From positions 63,906-127,905 of the forward strand of contig NZ_JAKEUO010000014.1 in assembly GCF_022397915.1 (NCBI RefSeq): DNA of 64,000 bases. Reading direction: 5' to 3'. Shown here piece by piece: positions 15,833-24,556 of this stretch. Made by a program: the position numbers and the translations under genes. A model generated the notes under the pieces. The model did no database searches. It was not told the DNA's origin and saw only the letters and a list, made by a program, of their open reading frames with translations. Origin of the DNA: Vibrio sp. Isolate34. Lineage in GTDB: Bacteria; Pseudomonadota; Gammaproteobacteria; Enterobacterales; Vibrionaceae. Every line of letters starts with the position of its first letter. Within the stretch, counting starts at the first letter, position 1.

Positions 15833-17704
15833 ATGAAATTTAGCCATAAGGTGGTTGCTGCATCATCAGCCTTGCTGCTAGTGACAGTATCATTGCTTTC
15901 AATACAACAACTTTACACCGTTAGAAGTGCTGTAGAGAATCACGTCAATGCGAGTCTTAATGAGATGGTCTCGGGCGTAAAAAATACAGTCGTATCCGAG
16001 ATGAATGCCAAGAAAGCTTTGGCGCAATCGACGACTGAAGTCATCGAGATCAATCCTCAAGATCGTACTTACGTAAAAGAAATTTTAGAAAAGCCAAAGC
16101 TTAAAAACAGCTTCCTTGCGGTTGGTTTTGGTTATGAAGCAAACGGTTTCGTCATTGAGAATGATGACGGTTGGGAAGCGGGTCCAGATTACGACCCACG
16201 AATTCGCCCTTGGTACATTGATGCTAAATCCAAAAACAGTTTAGTTGTTACCGCGCCTTATGTGGATGCATCAAGTAAGAAAGTCATTATCTCAGTGGGT
16301 ACGCCCGTTAAAGACAACGGCCGCTTTACTGCAGGTATGTTCTACGACCTAGAACTGACCAACCTTGCTACCTTAGTCAACCAAGTGAACTTGTTCGATG
16401 CGGGCTACCTATTCCTAGTGACAGCCGACGGCACAACGATTGCTCACCCAAATGCTAAAAACAACGGTGAAACGCTTTCCAGCTACATGCCACAAGCGAC
16501 TATTCGTGAAGGATCTCAAGAGATCGAAGTAGACGGCAAAATGTTCCTTATTAACTTCACACACATCCCAAGTGAAGATTGGTACATCGGCGCAATCCTA
16601 GACGAAGAGATCGCGTTCCAAACCGTTGAAGACCTGAAAAACAGCTCGATGATCTACTCATTGATTGCGGTTATTCTCAGCATCATTGCACTAACGGTTC
16701 TGATCCGCGTGTTGATGCGTCCATTGGATGCACTTAACCAAGCGATTCAAGATGTAGCGAGTGGACAAGGTGACTTAACTAAGCGTCTGGATACCAACAC
16801 AGACCAAGAGTTCTCTGACCTAGCGAAAGGCTTCAACACCTTTACCGAAAACCTGCAAAATCAAATCATCCAATCGAAAGCGATCGGTGTTGAGATTAAA
16901 CGTGGTACGGAATTCACAGTGAAAGGTGCTGGCGAGTCTGCAAATGCGATGAACACGCAACTGCAAGAGCTTGAGCAGCTAGCGACCGCAATGAACGAGA
17001 TGGCGGTTACCGCAACAGAAGTAGCTAACAACGCTCAAGGCGCAGCAGCAGCGGCTCGTGAAGCTGACGAAGCAACGCTAGACGGTACCTCTGTAGTAAG
17101 TGAAACCACTCAAGCGATTGATAACTTATCTGAGCGTATCGACCAAGCCGTTGCAGAAGTACAAGTACTAGAATCAGCAACCGCAAACATCGAAACGATT
17201 CTTAAGGTAATCAACGACATTGCTGACCAAACCAACCTACTAGCACTGAACGCAGCGATTGAAGCGGCACGTGCAGGTGAGTCGGGTCGTGGTTTCGCAG
17301 TCGTAGCCGATGAAGTTCGTACTCTGGCGCAACGTACTCAAGAATCGACCACTGAAATTCGTAACATGATTGAGCAGCTTCAAGCAGGCGCAAGCTCAGT
17401 ATCGAATGCGATGAACCAAAGTAAAGACACCGCAACTGACGCCGTTGAACGTGCTCAGCAAGCAAACTCTTCACTTGATCGTATCCGTGACGCGATTCAA
17501 CGTATCTCTGATATGAATATTCAGATTGCTTCGGCAGCAGAAGAGCAGAGCTTAGTAGCGGAAGAGATCAACAACAACACAGTTAAGATCAAAGACCTTT
17601 CAACACAAGTATCAACAGCAGCTCAAGAAGCGAATACCGCAATGCAGCAGCAAACTGACAATGTTCGCCAACAAGACGAGCTATTGAATAAGTTTACGGT
17701 TTAA
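15833..17704 (+). CDS. Methyl-accepting chemotaxis protein with dCache sensor
   Basis: 623 residues. TM1 about 7-27, periplasmic dCache domain about 28-270, TM2 about 272-295, HAMP about 292-345, then the long antiparallel signalling coiled coil with the conserved hairpin tip (DIADQTNLLALNAAIEAARAG). The dCache region has Tyr120, Arg125, Trp127, Tyr128, Tyr143 and Asp172 (YDPRIRPWY ... APYVD ... YDLEL), the spacing known for amino-acid-binding dCache receptors, so an amino-acid or related amine ligand is inferred. GAGAAGGGG precedes the start. A FliA-like promoter lies upstream and a strong terminator downstream. Confidence 0.93.
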   Translation: MKFSHKVVAASSALLLVTVSLLSIQQLYTVRSAVENHVNASLNEMVSGVKNTVVSEMNAKKALAQSTTEVIEINPQDRTYVKEILEKPKLKNSFLAVGFGYEANGFVIENDDGWEAGPDYDPRIRPWYIDAKSKNSLVVTAPYVDASSKKVIISVGTPVKDNGRFTAGMFYDLELTNLATLVNQVNLFDAGYLFLVTADGTTIAHPNAKNNGETLSSYMPQATIREGSQEIEVDGKMFLINFTHIPSEDWYIGAILDEEIAFQTVEDLKNSSMIYSLIAVILSIIALTVLIRVLMRPLDALNQAIQDVASGQGDLTKRLDTNTDQEFSDLAKGFNTFTENLQNQIIQSKAIGVEIKRGTEFTVKGAGESANAMNTQLQELEQLATAMNEMAVTATEVANNAQGAAAAAREADEATLDGTSVVSETTQAIDNLSERIDQAVAEVQVLESATANIETILKVINDIADQTNLLALNAAIEAARAGESGRGFAVVADEVRTLAQRTQESTTEIRNMIEQLQAGASSVSNAMNQSKDTATDAVERAQQANSSLDRIRDAIQRISDMNIQIASAAEEQSLVAEEINNNTVKIKDLSTQVSTAAQEANTAMQQQTDNVRQQDELLNKFTV

Positions 17705-17777
17705 CCACGGTTTAGTTTAATCACCGTTTGGTTGAGTCGCCGCTCGTTTTATCTACCGAGCAATAGCTTAAAATAAA

Positions 17778-17812
17778 AAGCCCCGCTTACTGATTACCAG
17801 TAAGCGGGGCTT
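17778..17812. terminator. Bidirectional terminator
   Basis: Perfect 15-bp GC-rich stem (AAGCCCCGCTTACTG and complement) with a 5-nt loop between the chemoreceptor and convergent amylase genes. The A-run at left favours the minus strand most. Confidence 0.9.
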
Positions 17813-17832
17813 CTCTATCTAGTCTATTCGAG

Positions 17833-19239
17833 TTAACTCGTGACAGGCTTCAATTCGTTCGTTGTCAACATCATGCATTGGTTCGATTCCACCTTGATGG
17901 TTAAATCCTTGCCCACACATTCAAACACATCACCCGACAATAAATCGGTTACCGCACCTGTCCAATTTAATGAGGCGGTTTTGCTGCGTTTCGACTTGTT
18001 AATCACCACAATGCCTTTGTCACCGCGGACAAATACCAGTAAATCATCATTAGCTTCAACCACACGCATCGCTTCGCCATGAACATGATTATGGAATTGA
18101 ATCATGCTTTTCATGTAAGGCGCTTGCCAGTCGTTAAGCCAGCGAGGTTGGCCATTCTGATCCAAAATGCCGCTCGTGCTTAATTCACTGTAAACCAGTG
18201 GTACACCGCCATCTCGACCAAGGATGAAGGCATGAGCCAATCGCTCGTCCACTTCATCCATCACATGCTCCAAAAACACCTCGTTGTTTGGAATATCATG
18301 GGTCACGGCAAAAGTGATAGCTCTCATGTTCGATAGAGCCTGACCAAAACAGTAAGGGTTGATCAGAGACTTAAAACTGCCCTGCTCTTCAAAGGCTTTG
18401 AAGATGGTATTGAACAGAGGGAAATCGTACGCACCTAAACGCGTGTGTTTCAGATACGGCTCAAGGAACAGCTCATACTCTTCTTCCGTCGCGCCGCCAT
18501 CGGTAATGATCTCGCCAAAGATGTGCATTTCTTCACAGATATCATCAGTCCACACCTTACGCAGGTGTGACAGTGTCATGTGTTTTGCAGCATCAATGCG
18601 GAAACCTTTCACACCAATCGCTTTCAGAGCTTTTAGGTACGCTCGCTGCTGCGCAACCACATTGTCGTTGTCTAACAATGTTGGCAAACCAGGGTCGCTG
18701 GCTCCGCCAGTAATACGTCCGTTCTGCACTTCCCAAGTGTCTTTCCAGTTTTTGATACCAAACGCTTCTACAAAGTCGTTTTCATTAAATAGAGGCTTAG
18801 AAAGATCACCAAACAAGCGGATCGATTCGTAATAGTCAGCCTCTTTTTGGTAAGACGCCATATCTTGGAGGTTCGGATACGTTAAGTCACTGCGAATGCC
18901 AGACTCGTTTGCCATGTGGTTGAACACCACATCCACATAGGTACGAAGCCCATGTTGCTTTAACGTGTCGACCATCGCTTTAAAATCTTGCGTGTCACCC
19001 AACTGATTATCGATCACGCGATAGTCTTGTGGCTGATAGCGTTGCCACCATTGAGTACCAGAATCTCGGTCGCAGCCTTTGGGGCCACGTAACGATTTCA
19101 TTGCCGGTGAAACTAAAACAGATTTATAACCCAACTCTTGAATCAGTGGGGCGTTCTTCATTACGTCAGCGTAGCACCAGTCAAAGGCATGCAATATGAC
19201 ATCTGTCGCTGGGTTGCTTAAAATAGCTGAACTCTCCAT
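17833..19239 (-). CDS. GH13 alpha-amylase family enzyme, cytoplasmic
   Basis: 468 residues, no signal peptide. The four GH13 regions are present: DVVFNH at 103-108, GFRIDAAKH with nucleophile Asp216, FGEI with acid/base Glu243, and VTHDIPNN with the third carboxylate Asp315. A short C-terminal beta domain (about 390-465) follows. It hydrolyses or rearranges alpha-1,4-glucan or maltodextrin inside the cell. The exact specificity cannot be read. It is a monocistronic unit; GGAGAAC precedes the start. Confidence 0.9.
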   Translation of the reverse strand: MESSAILSNPATDVILHAFDWCYADVMKNAPLIQELGYKSVLVSPAMKSLRGPKGCDRDSGTQWWQRYQPQDYRVIDNQLGDTQDFKAMVDTLKQHGLRTYVDVVFNHMANESGIRSDLTYPNLQDMASYQKEADYYESIRLFGDLSKPLFNENDFVEAFGIKNWKDTWEVQNGRITGGASDPGLPTLLDNDNVVAQQRAYLKALKAIGVKGFRIDAAKHMTLSHLRKVWTDDICEEMHIFGEIITDGGATEEEYELFLEPYLKHTRLGAYDFPLFNTIFKAFEEQGSFKSLINPYCFGQALSNMRAITFAVTHDIPNNEVFLEHVMDEVDERLAHAFILGRDGGVPLVYSELSTSGILDQNGQPRWLNDWQAPYMKSMIQFHNHVHGEAMRVVEANDDLLVFVRGDKGIVVINKSKRSKTASLNWTGAVTDLLSGDVFECVGKDLTIKVESNQCMMLTTNELKPVTS

Positions 19240-19471
19240 GTTGTTCTCCTACCAAACTCGTTTACAGCTTTTTAGAAAAGGCAAAGGCTAAAAGGCAAAG
19301 CTGCATAAATTTCCTCAAGAATGGCATTTATTATATGAGTTACTCATTAAAAACCCTCCTCCTCCTACCAATTACTCACGGTGGATAGTTGAGGGCGTAG
19401 CACTAATTATCGCATAACGTCTGGGATGAACACTCAGCCATTGTGCTTTTAAATGCACCCAAAAGTCACAA

Positions 19472-19497
19472 AAAAGGAGCGTATATACGCTCCTTTT
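19472..19497 (-). terminator. ppiC terminator
   Basis: 26-bp perfect palindrome centred on TATA (arms AAAAGGAGCGTAT and complement), 25 bp beyond the ppiC stop. It works in either direction. Confidence 0.85.
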
Positions 19498-19521
19498 ATT
19501 CCATCTAACACATATCTTACA

Positions 19522-19800
19522 CTAGGTTCTGTAAAGAACCTTAACTACGTGCCAACCGAATTTAGTTTTTACAAGATGTGGTACAAGCGTCTCGCCAGAG
19601 AAACAAACCTTATCAAACTGAGGCACCATTTGACCTTTCTTGAACTCGCCTAGGTCGCCGCCCTTTTTACCAGATGGACAGGTTGAATGTTTCTTCGCTA
19701 GCGTTTGAAATTTAGCGCCCTTTTTAAGCTGCGTCATGATGTCTTCTGCTAGTTCTTTATGCTTCACCAGAATATGAAGCGCTGCTGCTGTTCTTGCCAT
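19522..19800 (-). CDS. ppiC: PpiC-type parvulin peptidyl-prolyl isomerase
   Basis: 92 residues, a single parvulin domain: AAALHILVKHKELAEDI, then HSTCPSGKKGGDLGEF, the FDKVCF helix, and the final FGWHVVKVL with the conserved FGxH. The active-site His/Cys/Met positions are kept. It is cytoplasmic and catalyses cis-trans isomerisation of X-Pro bonds. Length and ends match E. coli PpiC (93 aa). The frame is open to 19842, but ATG 19800 starts the family sequence and has GAGAAT before it. Confidence 0.92.
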   Translation of the reverse strand: MARTAAALHILVKHKELAEDIMTQLKKGAKFQTLAKKHSTCPSGKKGGDLGEFKKGQMVPQFDKVCFSGETLVPHLVKTKFGWHVVKVLYRT

Positions 19801-20011
19801 GATAATTCTCAGTTTGTTGCTGTCTGCTTGTCGACTAACCATCGACAGCGAGTATTTAGCGTGATTTTAACCCAAGAAACACCATTCTTCACTCTATAAC
19901 CGAAAACAACCGTCTTAAAGCCCCTAAAAACAGTAGAGTTACTTGCCGCGACTGCTATTTCCCTTTAAATTATTCTTTATAAATTAAGCGTGTAGTAAAT
20001 AGGAGCCAATT

Positions 20012-20926
20012 ATGGCCAAACCGATCAGTAAAGCGAGTCAGTCACAGGGAATGTTGATGTTCAAATTGTCCCTCACTCAAAGTTTTGCGATTGGCACGCT
20101 TAAAGTCAGGGAAATCGTTCCTTTTCAACCGATGACCCAAATCCCCTACTCTCACCACCATGTGATTGGCACCGTGACCATTCGCGATCTTACGGTTCCT
20201 GTGATTGATATGTCTGCCGCGATTGGCTTTCGCCCGATCACTCCCGCTGAATACAATGATTGTGTACTCATCGTGACCGATTGTTTAAGAACGGTCGTGG
20301 CATTCTTGGTTCGCTCAATCGACAAAATCATTGAATGTGATTGGAAGAGTATTGAATCGCCACCAGCGAGTGTCGGTCGCAATGTATTTGTGACAGGCAT
20401 TACTCGCTTTGAAGATCGTATCGTCCAAATGCTCGATGTCGAACTACTGCTCTCTAAGATCTACCCAGATTATGAGAATGCGCATATTCCAATGCTGACC
20501 GATGTAGAAAGGGAGCGACTCAAAGCGCTGAACATCCTATTGGTGGATGACTCTCTGATTGCGCGTAAGCAGTTATCTGATGCCCTAGACAGCATCAACA
20601 TTCCTTATAGCATCTGTAATAACGGTTTGGATGCAATCGACCTAATGCGACGCCAAGCTAGCGCAGGCAAAGCGATTGACCTTCTTGTAAGTGACATTGA
20701 AATGCCGGGACTGGATGGCTACGAACTTGCGTTTGAAGTACAAAACGACAGTGCATTGAGTCATGCTTACTGTATTTTGCATACCTCACTATCGAGTGAG
20801 ATCTGTGTTGATCGTGCGAATCAGGTAGGTGCCCATGAAGCGCTTGAGAAGTTCAATGCGGGTGAGTTAATCGAAGCCATGCTGCGCGGCGCAAAAGTCT
20901 TAAACAACGCCTCTACAGCTGCTTAG
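20012..20926 (+). CDS. cheV: Chemotaxis protein CheV (CheW-receiver fusion)
   Basis: 304 residues: CheW-like domain about 10-155 and response-regulator receiver about 173-295. The receiver has the acidic pair Asp179-Asp180, phosphoacceptor Asp228 (LVSDIEMPGLDG), the Thr/Ser position in LHTSLS and the Lys in LEKF. CheV couples receptors to CheA and adapts when phosphorylated. Vibrios have several CheV paralogues, so this is one of a set. AGGAG precedes the start. A stem-loop with T-rich tail follows. Confidence 0.9.
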   Translation: MAKPISKASQSQGMLMFKLSLTQSFAIGTLKVREIVPFQPMTQIPYSHHHVIGTVTIRDLTVPVIDMSAAIGFRPITPAEYNDCVLIVTDCLRTVVAFLVRSIDKIIECDWKSIESPPASVGRNVFVTGITRFEDRIVQMLDVELLLSKIYPDYENAHIPMLTDVERERLKALNILLVDDSLIARKQLSDALDSINIPYSICNNGLDAIDLMRRQASAGKAIDLLVSDIEMPGLDGYELAFEVQNDSALSHAYCILHTSLSSEICVDRANQVGAHEALEKFNAGELIEAMLRGAKVLNNASTAA

Positions 20927-20936
20927 GGCTATTCAC

Positions 20937-20980
20937 GAAGCTAAACCAACATCAAGTTCAAGGGTTTAGCTTCTTCAATT
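20937..20980 (+). terminator. cheV terminator
   Basis: 11-bp perfect stem GAAGCTAAACC / GGTTTAGCTTC with a 15-nt loop and a T-rich tail. Confidence 0.65.
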
Positions 20981-21018
20981 CTTAGTTTTTCATCTCTTAA
21001 CCAAAATAGAGCTCATAG

Positions 21019-21564
21019 CTAGCCTTTCTTTTTGGGCATCGAATAGCTCTTACTCACGAATTCCACTTCCTCGACCTCATTGACATGATTAGTGAAAGAC
21101 GCCAAGGCATACAGTGTGTTCGCGACTAAGTTAGCGTATTTGAAAAGAATCGGGTCGGGTGATTTTTTACTTTCATAGTGCTCAATGCTTACCAAAGCTC
21201 GCACCACTTTCTTAGCCTGACAACGACACAAGTGAAGCTCGCTCGATACTCGATTTCCACCAGGTAATACAAACCCTTTGAAGCCACCTTCTAGCTGCTC
21301 ACGGATACGGTGGTAATCTTGCTTAAGCTCGACCAGTTCCGATTCAGTGATCGCTAACTTCCCACGCACGGAACCATTCAAATGGTAGATGTTCGGCTGC
21401 AGGCGTTGTAGGATCTCGCGAACTTGTGGTTCCAATTCCAATGACAGCACCAATCCAACTCGGCAGCAAAGCTCGTCCGACAGAATCTCAAAATCACAGA
21501 TAGGACTGTCTTCATAAATAAACGGGTAACAGAACTCGTCCCAATCTCGACTTACTGGTTTCAC
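21019..21564 (-). CDS. PduO-type cobalamin adenosyltransferase-like protein
   Basis: About 181 residues from GTG 21564, which has AAGGA at 7 nt. An upstream ATG at 21582 gives 187 residues but its own site is poor. The C-terminal half carries the ATP:cob(I)alamin adenosyltransferase signature FVLPGGNRVSSELHLCRCQ (about 100-118), and the protein is otherwise helical as in the five-helix bundle of PduO/CobA2. The N-terminal ATP-binding TGDxG segment of true enzymes is absent; the N-terminus is VSRDWDEFCYPFIYEDSP instead. So ATP binding, and hence activity, is uncertain. It is not in an operon with B12-dependent enzymes. Confidence 0.75.
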   Translation of the reverse strand: MKPVSRDWDEFCYPFIYEDSPICDFEILSDELCCRVGLVLSLELEPQVREILQRLQPNIYHLNGSVRGKLAITESELVELKQDYHRIREQLEGGFKGFVLPGGNRVSSELHLCRCQAKKVVRALVSIEHYESKKSPDPILFKYANLVANTLYALASFTNHVNEVEEVEFVSKSYSMPKKKG

Positions 21565-21706
21565 GTAGCGATCCTTACACATAAATATTAATCAGACGCC
21601 AATATACCAAACTCTTTGATTTAGTCTGATTTTTCTCACATCAACGTTAGTGTGTTTACAACGACTTTTAGACGTAAAAAAAGGTTCATCGCGGATTAGC
21701 GGGAAC

Positions 21707-21731
21707 TAAAAAAACCCTCACATTGGAGGGC
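21707..21731 (-). terminator. hutZ terminator
   Basis: Stem CCCTC / GAGGG with a long A-run on the left, giving a T-tail for minus-strand RNA, just after the hutZ stop at 21757. Confidence 0.7.
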
Positions 21732-21756
21732 TTCTTAAATAACCAGTTAAACGAGA

Positions 21757-22287
21757 TTACTCGTTAGATACTTTTTTGTGGCCTTCTTGCAGGTGAACGA
21801 AATCTACTAGGTCGTCACCCGATACTTGGTATGCCTGACCAAAGCCTTTAACGAACAGGCCGTTCTCTGCTTTAAGGTTGAACAGAGAGAAATCTTGAAG
21901 CTGGCTCAAACCATCGATGATCTCGCCGAAGCGCTCTTGCATCTGGCCGATCACTTGAGTCCAAAGCTCCGTTTCACGTTCTACAACGCTCGCTTGCGCA
22001 TCAAATGTTAGACGCTTACGTGCGTAAAGCTGCTTCGAGCTCTCTTCGTCTTCAATCATCATCAAAGACACTTGAGGGTTTGCTTTCAAGTTACGAGCAT
22101 GACGAGCAATATCAGAAATTAGAACAAAGTAACCTTCTTGGTTCTGAACGAAAGGTGCGTAACTTACGTTTGGGCGACCTTCTTCATCAACCGTTGCAAG
22201 TTGAAGGGTACGGCGCTCTTGGCGAAATTCTTTAATTTCTGGACCTAGGCGACCTTGTAGACGTTCTTGTTTTACTTGCTGTTCCAT
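21757..22287 (-). CDS. hutZ: Heme-degrading/utilisation protein HutZ
   Basis: 176 residues, split-barrel flavin-reductase-like fold of the HugZ/HutZ family. The heme ligand His170 and its hydrogen-bonding Asp132, known from V. cholerae HutZ, fall at exactly these numbers here (EGH at 168-170, QD at 131-132). It opens heme in the cytoplasm and receives it from HutX. It is the last gene of the hutW-hutX-hutZ unit, 119 bp after hutX, with a strong hairpin in the spacer. It is regulated with hutW, probably by Fur. Confidence 0.95.
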   Translation of the reverse strand: MEQQVKQERLQGRLGPEIKEFRQERRTLQLATVDEEGRPNVSYAPFVQNQEGYFVLISDIARHARNLKANPQVSLMMIEDEESSKQLYARKRLTFDAQASVVERETELWTQVIGQMQERFGEIIDGLSQLQDFSLFNLKAENGLFVKGFGQAYQVSGDDLVDFVHLQEGHKKVSNE

Positions 22288-22326
22288 GGGTAATTCCTTT
22301 ATTCACTTTCTCTGATTTATTATTTT

Positions 22327-22372
22327 TGCTCGAGGTTGAGCGATCATTAGCGAACTAAACGATCCTCGAGCA
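22327..22372 (-). repeat. UUCG-capped stem-loop between hutX and hutZ
   Basis: Outer arms TGCTCGAGG / CCTCGAGCA (9 bp, perfect). Inside, on the minus-strand RNA, an imperfect GATCGTTTAG / CTAATGATC stem is closed by TTCG. There is a short A-rich flank but no full T-run. It is likely an mRNA processing or stability element rather than a terminator. Confidence 0.6.
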
Positions 22373-22406
22373 TTGATGTCTTATTAACTATTACTGCTGA
22401 TTCTGT

Positions 22407-22928
22407 TTAAGCTTGTGCTTTTAGCGCTTTGAAGCGTTCTACTTGGTCGGCAATAAGCTCACGCTTTTCGTTGCGGCCTAGGTAGATCTTGAAAATGTTC
22501 TCGCCCGTTTCACTGAAGAAGCCGAAGTAATGACTTTCACGACCCATGAAAGCCTTGCTCACCAAACCAACGTGTTTGATGTTGTCTAGTTTCAGATGGC
22601 CATGAAGCTCGCCCTCTTTGCCCATTAGGTTGTAGTAACCACGAGCGACTTTACCTTTAGGGAACGGCGCTTTTACTTCGAAGATTGAGCCGAATGAATG
22701 CATAATTGTGGTCACTGGGCCCCAACCAACTAAGCCTTCTAGGATCTCTTGGGCACGGCTGCCATCTAACATCACCGCCATGTCGTTTGGAAAAGCAGCG
22801 ACTACTTCAACTTCTGAAACGCCTAGCTTCTCAGCAATCGCAGTAGGAAGCAGTTTAGGTTCTTCTTCTAGAATGCGTGCGACACGTTGTTCTAGAGTTT
22901 CTGTCATTTCTAATGTTGTATCTGTCAT
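22407..22928 (-). CDS. hutX: Heme carrier protein HutX
   Basis: 173 residues, HutX/HugX family (ChuX-like fold). It begins with a helical, HTH-like segment (LPTAIAEKLGVSEVEVVAAFP) followed by a heme-binding beta domain with VTTIMHSFGSIFEVKAPFPKGKVARGYYNL and FMGRESHYFGFFSETG. HutX hands heme to HutZ in V. cholerae. It lies between hutW (58 bp upstream) and hutZ and is co-transcribed. Confidence 0.95.
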   Translation of the reverse strand: MTDTTLEMTETLEQRVARILEEEPKLLPTAIAEKLGVSEVEVVAAFPNDMAVMLDGSRAQEILEGLVGWGPVTTIMHSFGSIFEVKAPFPKGKVARGYYNLMGKEGELHGHLKLDNIKHVGLVSKAFMGRESHYFGFFSETGENIFKIYLGRNEKRELIADQVERFKALKAQA

Positions 22929-22986
22929 TGAATATGTGTCCGTATAAACGAGTAATTTACGTAAGTTATAAACTAAAAATTCGATA

Positions 22987-24396
22987 TTAAGCGTGCTTCA
23001 AACTTGCATGCGGGTGAACGCCTGAACCTGATGCTTTCGGTGCTGGGTACATAGCCTGATATTCAGCGTTAAGCACTTGAATCACACTCTGAGCCAGGCT
23101 TACAGCCCAGAAGCTGCCGGCAATAGTGAGGGTCAGATAATCTTCCGAAAGCTCAACTAGACCATTATTTTCCCAATGCGAAAACAGAGGCTTCAGATAA
23201 TCGAACGTGTCTTGTCCCATAAAGGTCGGTAACGTACTTCTTCTAACAACACCAGAATCAAAACCCGCCTTCAATGAAGAGAAGGTTGGCTCGAGTGAGC
23301 TTTGCTTCGTCATCATAGCTATTGGCAATTGACCTTGCTTTATAGACTCCATGTAGCTGTCTAAAGTTCGATGTTGCATCACACCATGACCACCAATGTT
23401 GCCACCAGCACCACAACCAATCGGCAGAACTTCGGCATAGGTTTTCGCTAAGTTGTTGTAAATGCTGCGTTCTCTGTTATCTCGAGTCCAGTGATTCACG
23501 CTCAGTTGCTTGACCTTATTTTTTGCCATGAACTCGACACCCGCCAAATACATGCTCGCTTTATCTGGCGTATTCGCTGGTGGTGGAATTTTTCCTTTCT
23601 CAACGAGATTAAGCATAGGTGCATTCCCCCCAACAATCAGTTGGTAGAGGTCAATACCGTGTGCACCAGTAGACATGTAGTCTTCTAAATCTTGTTGGAA
23701 CACTTCCATAGACTGGTATGGCAATCCATAAAGCAAATCCAGAACGATGGGCGCTTGCTCGGTGCGGCTCAGAGCACTGATACGTTCCAACACAACTTCT
23801 CGGTCATCTAAGCGCTTGGCGCTGCGTCGAACTTGAGTGTTGAAACTTTGAATGCCAAATGAGAAGCGATTGAAACCACCCTCAAGCGCGCTATCAAACA
23901 TTTGGTCGCCAAAGCGATTAATACGCCCTTCTAAGGTCATTTCCACATCATTTGCCAGTGGGAAATATTGGCGAATAGCCTTGCCTAACTGCTCGACTTG
24001 TTGAAGAGACAAATCAGTAGGTGTTCCACCACCAATGTAGACGGCATGAAATAATCCAGACTGAGCCCAAGGGGTTTTGGCTTTTTGCTTTAACTCAACC
24101 ATCAATGCATCGAAATACTCATCGACTAATTTACGGCTCGCGGCGTTTTGGAAAAAGTTACAGAACGTACAACGCACACGACAGAAAGGAATATGGATAT
24201 ATAAGCAACGCTTATCCTGTTTCTTCCCTTCGCTTAGCATCAGTTCATCAAAGAGCTCCAACTTCTTGCTCGGGTCGACCGGAATTGAACTTCCTCCGGC
24301 ATGTGCAGAATGCTTTTTCGCAAACGCAAAACGAAGCGGATCTGGGCTAGAAACACCCAGAATTGATTCGTCAAATTTATAAATATCAAGACTCAT
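22987..24396 (-). CDS. hutW: Radical-SAM heme-utilisation protein HutW
   Basis: 469 residues, HemN/ChuW-like radical SAM protein. The [4Fe-4S] cysteines are C72, C76, C79 (IHIPFCRVRCTFC), followed by GGGTPT. The C-terminal HemN domain covers about 350-450. ChuW relatives open the heme ring anaerobically by methyl transfer, releasing iron. HutW is inferred to do the same. It is first gene of hutWXZ, divergent from tonB; the shared 160-bp region holds a Fur-type site. Confidence 0.93.
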   Translation of the reverse strand: MSLDIYKFDESILGVSSPDPLRFAFAKKHSAHAGGSSIPVDPSKKLELFDELMLSEGKKQDKRCLYIHIPFCRVRCTFCNFFQNAASRKLVDEYFDALMVELKQKAKTPWAQSGLFHAVYIGGGTPTDLSLQQVEQLGKAIRQYFPLANDVEMTLEGRINRFGDQMFDSALEGGFNRFSFGIQSFNTQVRRSAKRLDDREVVLERISALSRTEQAPIVLDLLYGLPYQSMEVFQQDLEDYMSTGAHGIDLYQLIVGGNAPMLNLVEKGKIPPPANTPDKASMYLAGVEFMAKNKVKQLSVNHWTRDNRERSIYNNLAKTYAEVLPIGCGAGGNIGGHGVMQHRTLDSYMESIKQGQLPIAMMTKQSSLEPTFSSLKAGFDSGVVRRSTLPTFMGQDTFDYLKPLFSHWENNGLVELSEDYLTLTIAGSFWAVSLAQSVIQVLNAEYQAMYPAPKASGSGVHPHASLKHA

Positions 24397-24475
24397 ATAA
24401 TCTCTCTAAACACTTACATAGCAAAGTCTGGAAGACTATTCGCTAAAACTGAAAGAATCATAAATAGACGCAAAT

Positions 24476-24494
24476 GATAATGCAATTGATAATT
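24476..24494. promoter_or_regulatory. Candidate Fur box between hutW and tonB
   Basis: GATAATGCAATTGATAATT matches 13 of 19 of the Fur consensus by eye, in a wider AT-rich stretch with repeated GATAAT/TGAT half-sites. It sits between the divergent hutWXZ and tonB-exbBD-hutBCD promoters. Iron control of both units by Fur is established in V. cholerae. Confidence 0.6.
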
Positions 24495-24556
24495 GATCTT
24501 ATTTAGATTATGAGCAATAATCCGGTACAGATTTTAGATTTGGTAAAGGATTGAAA

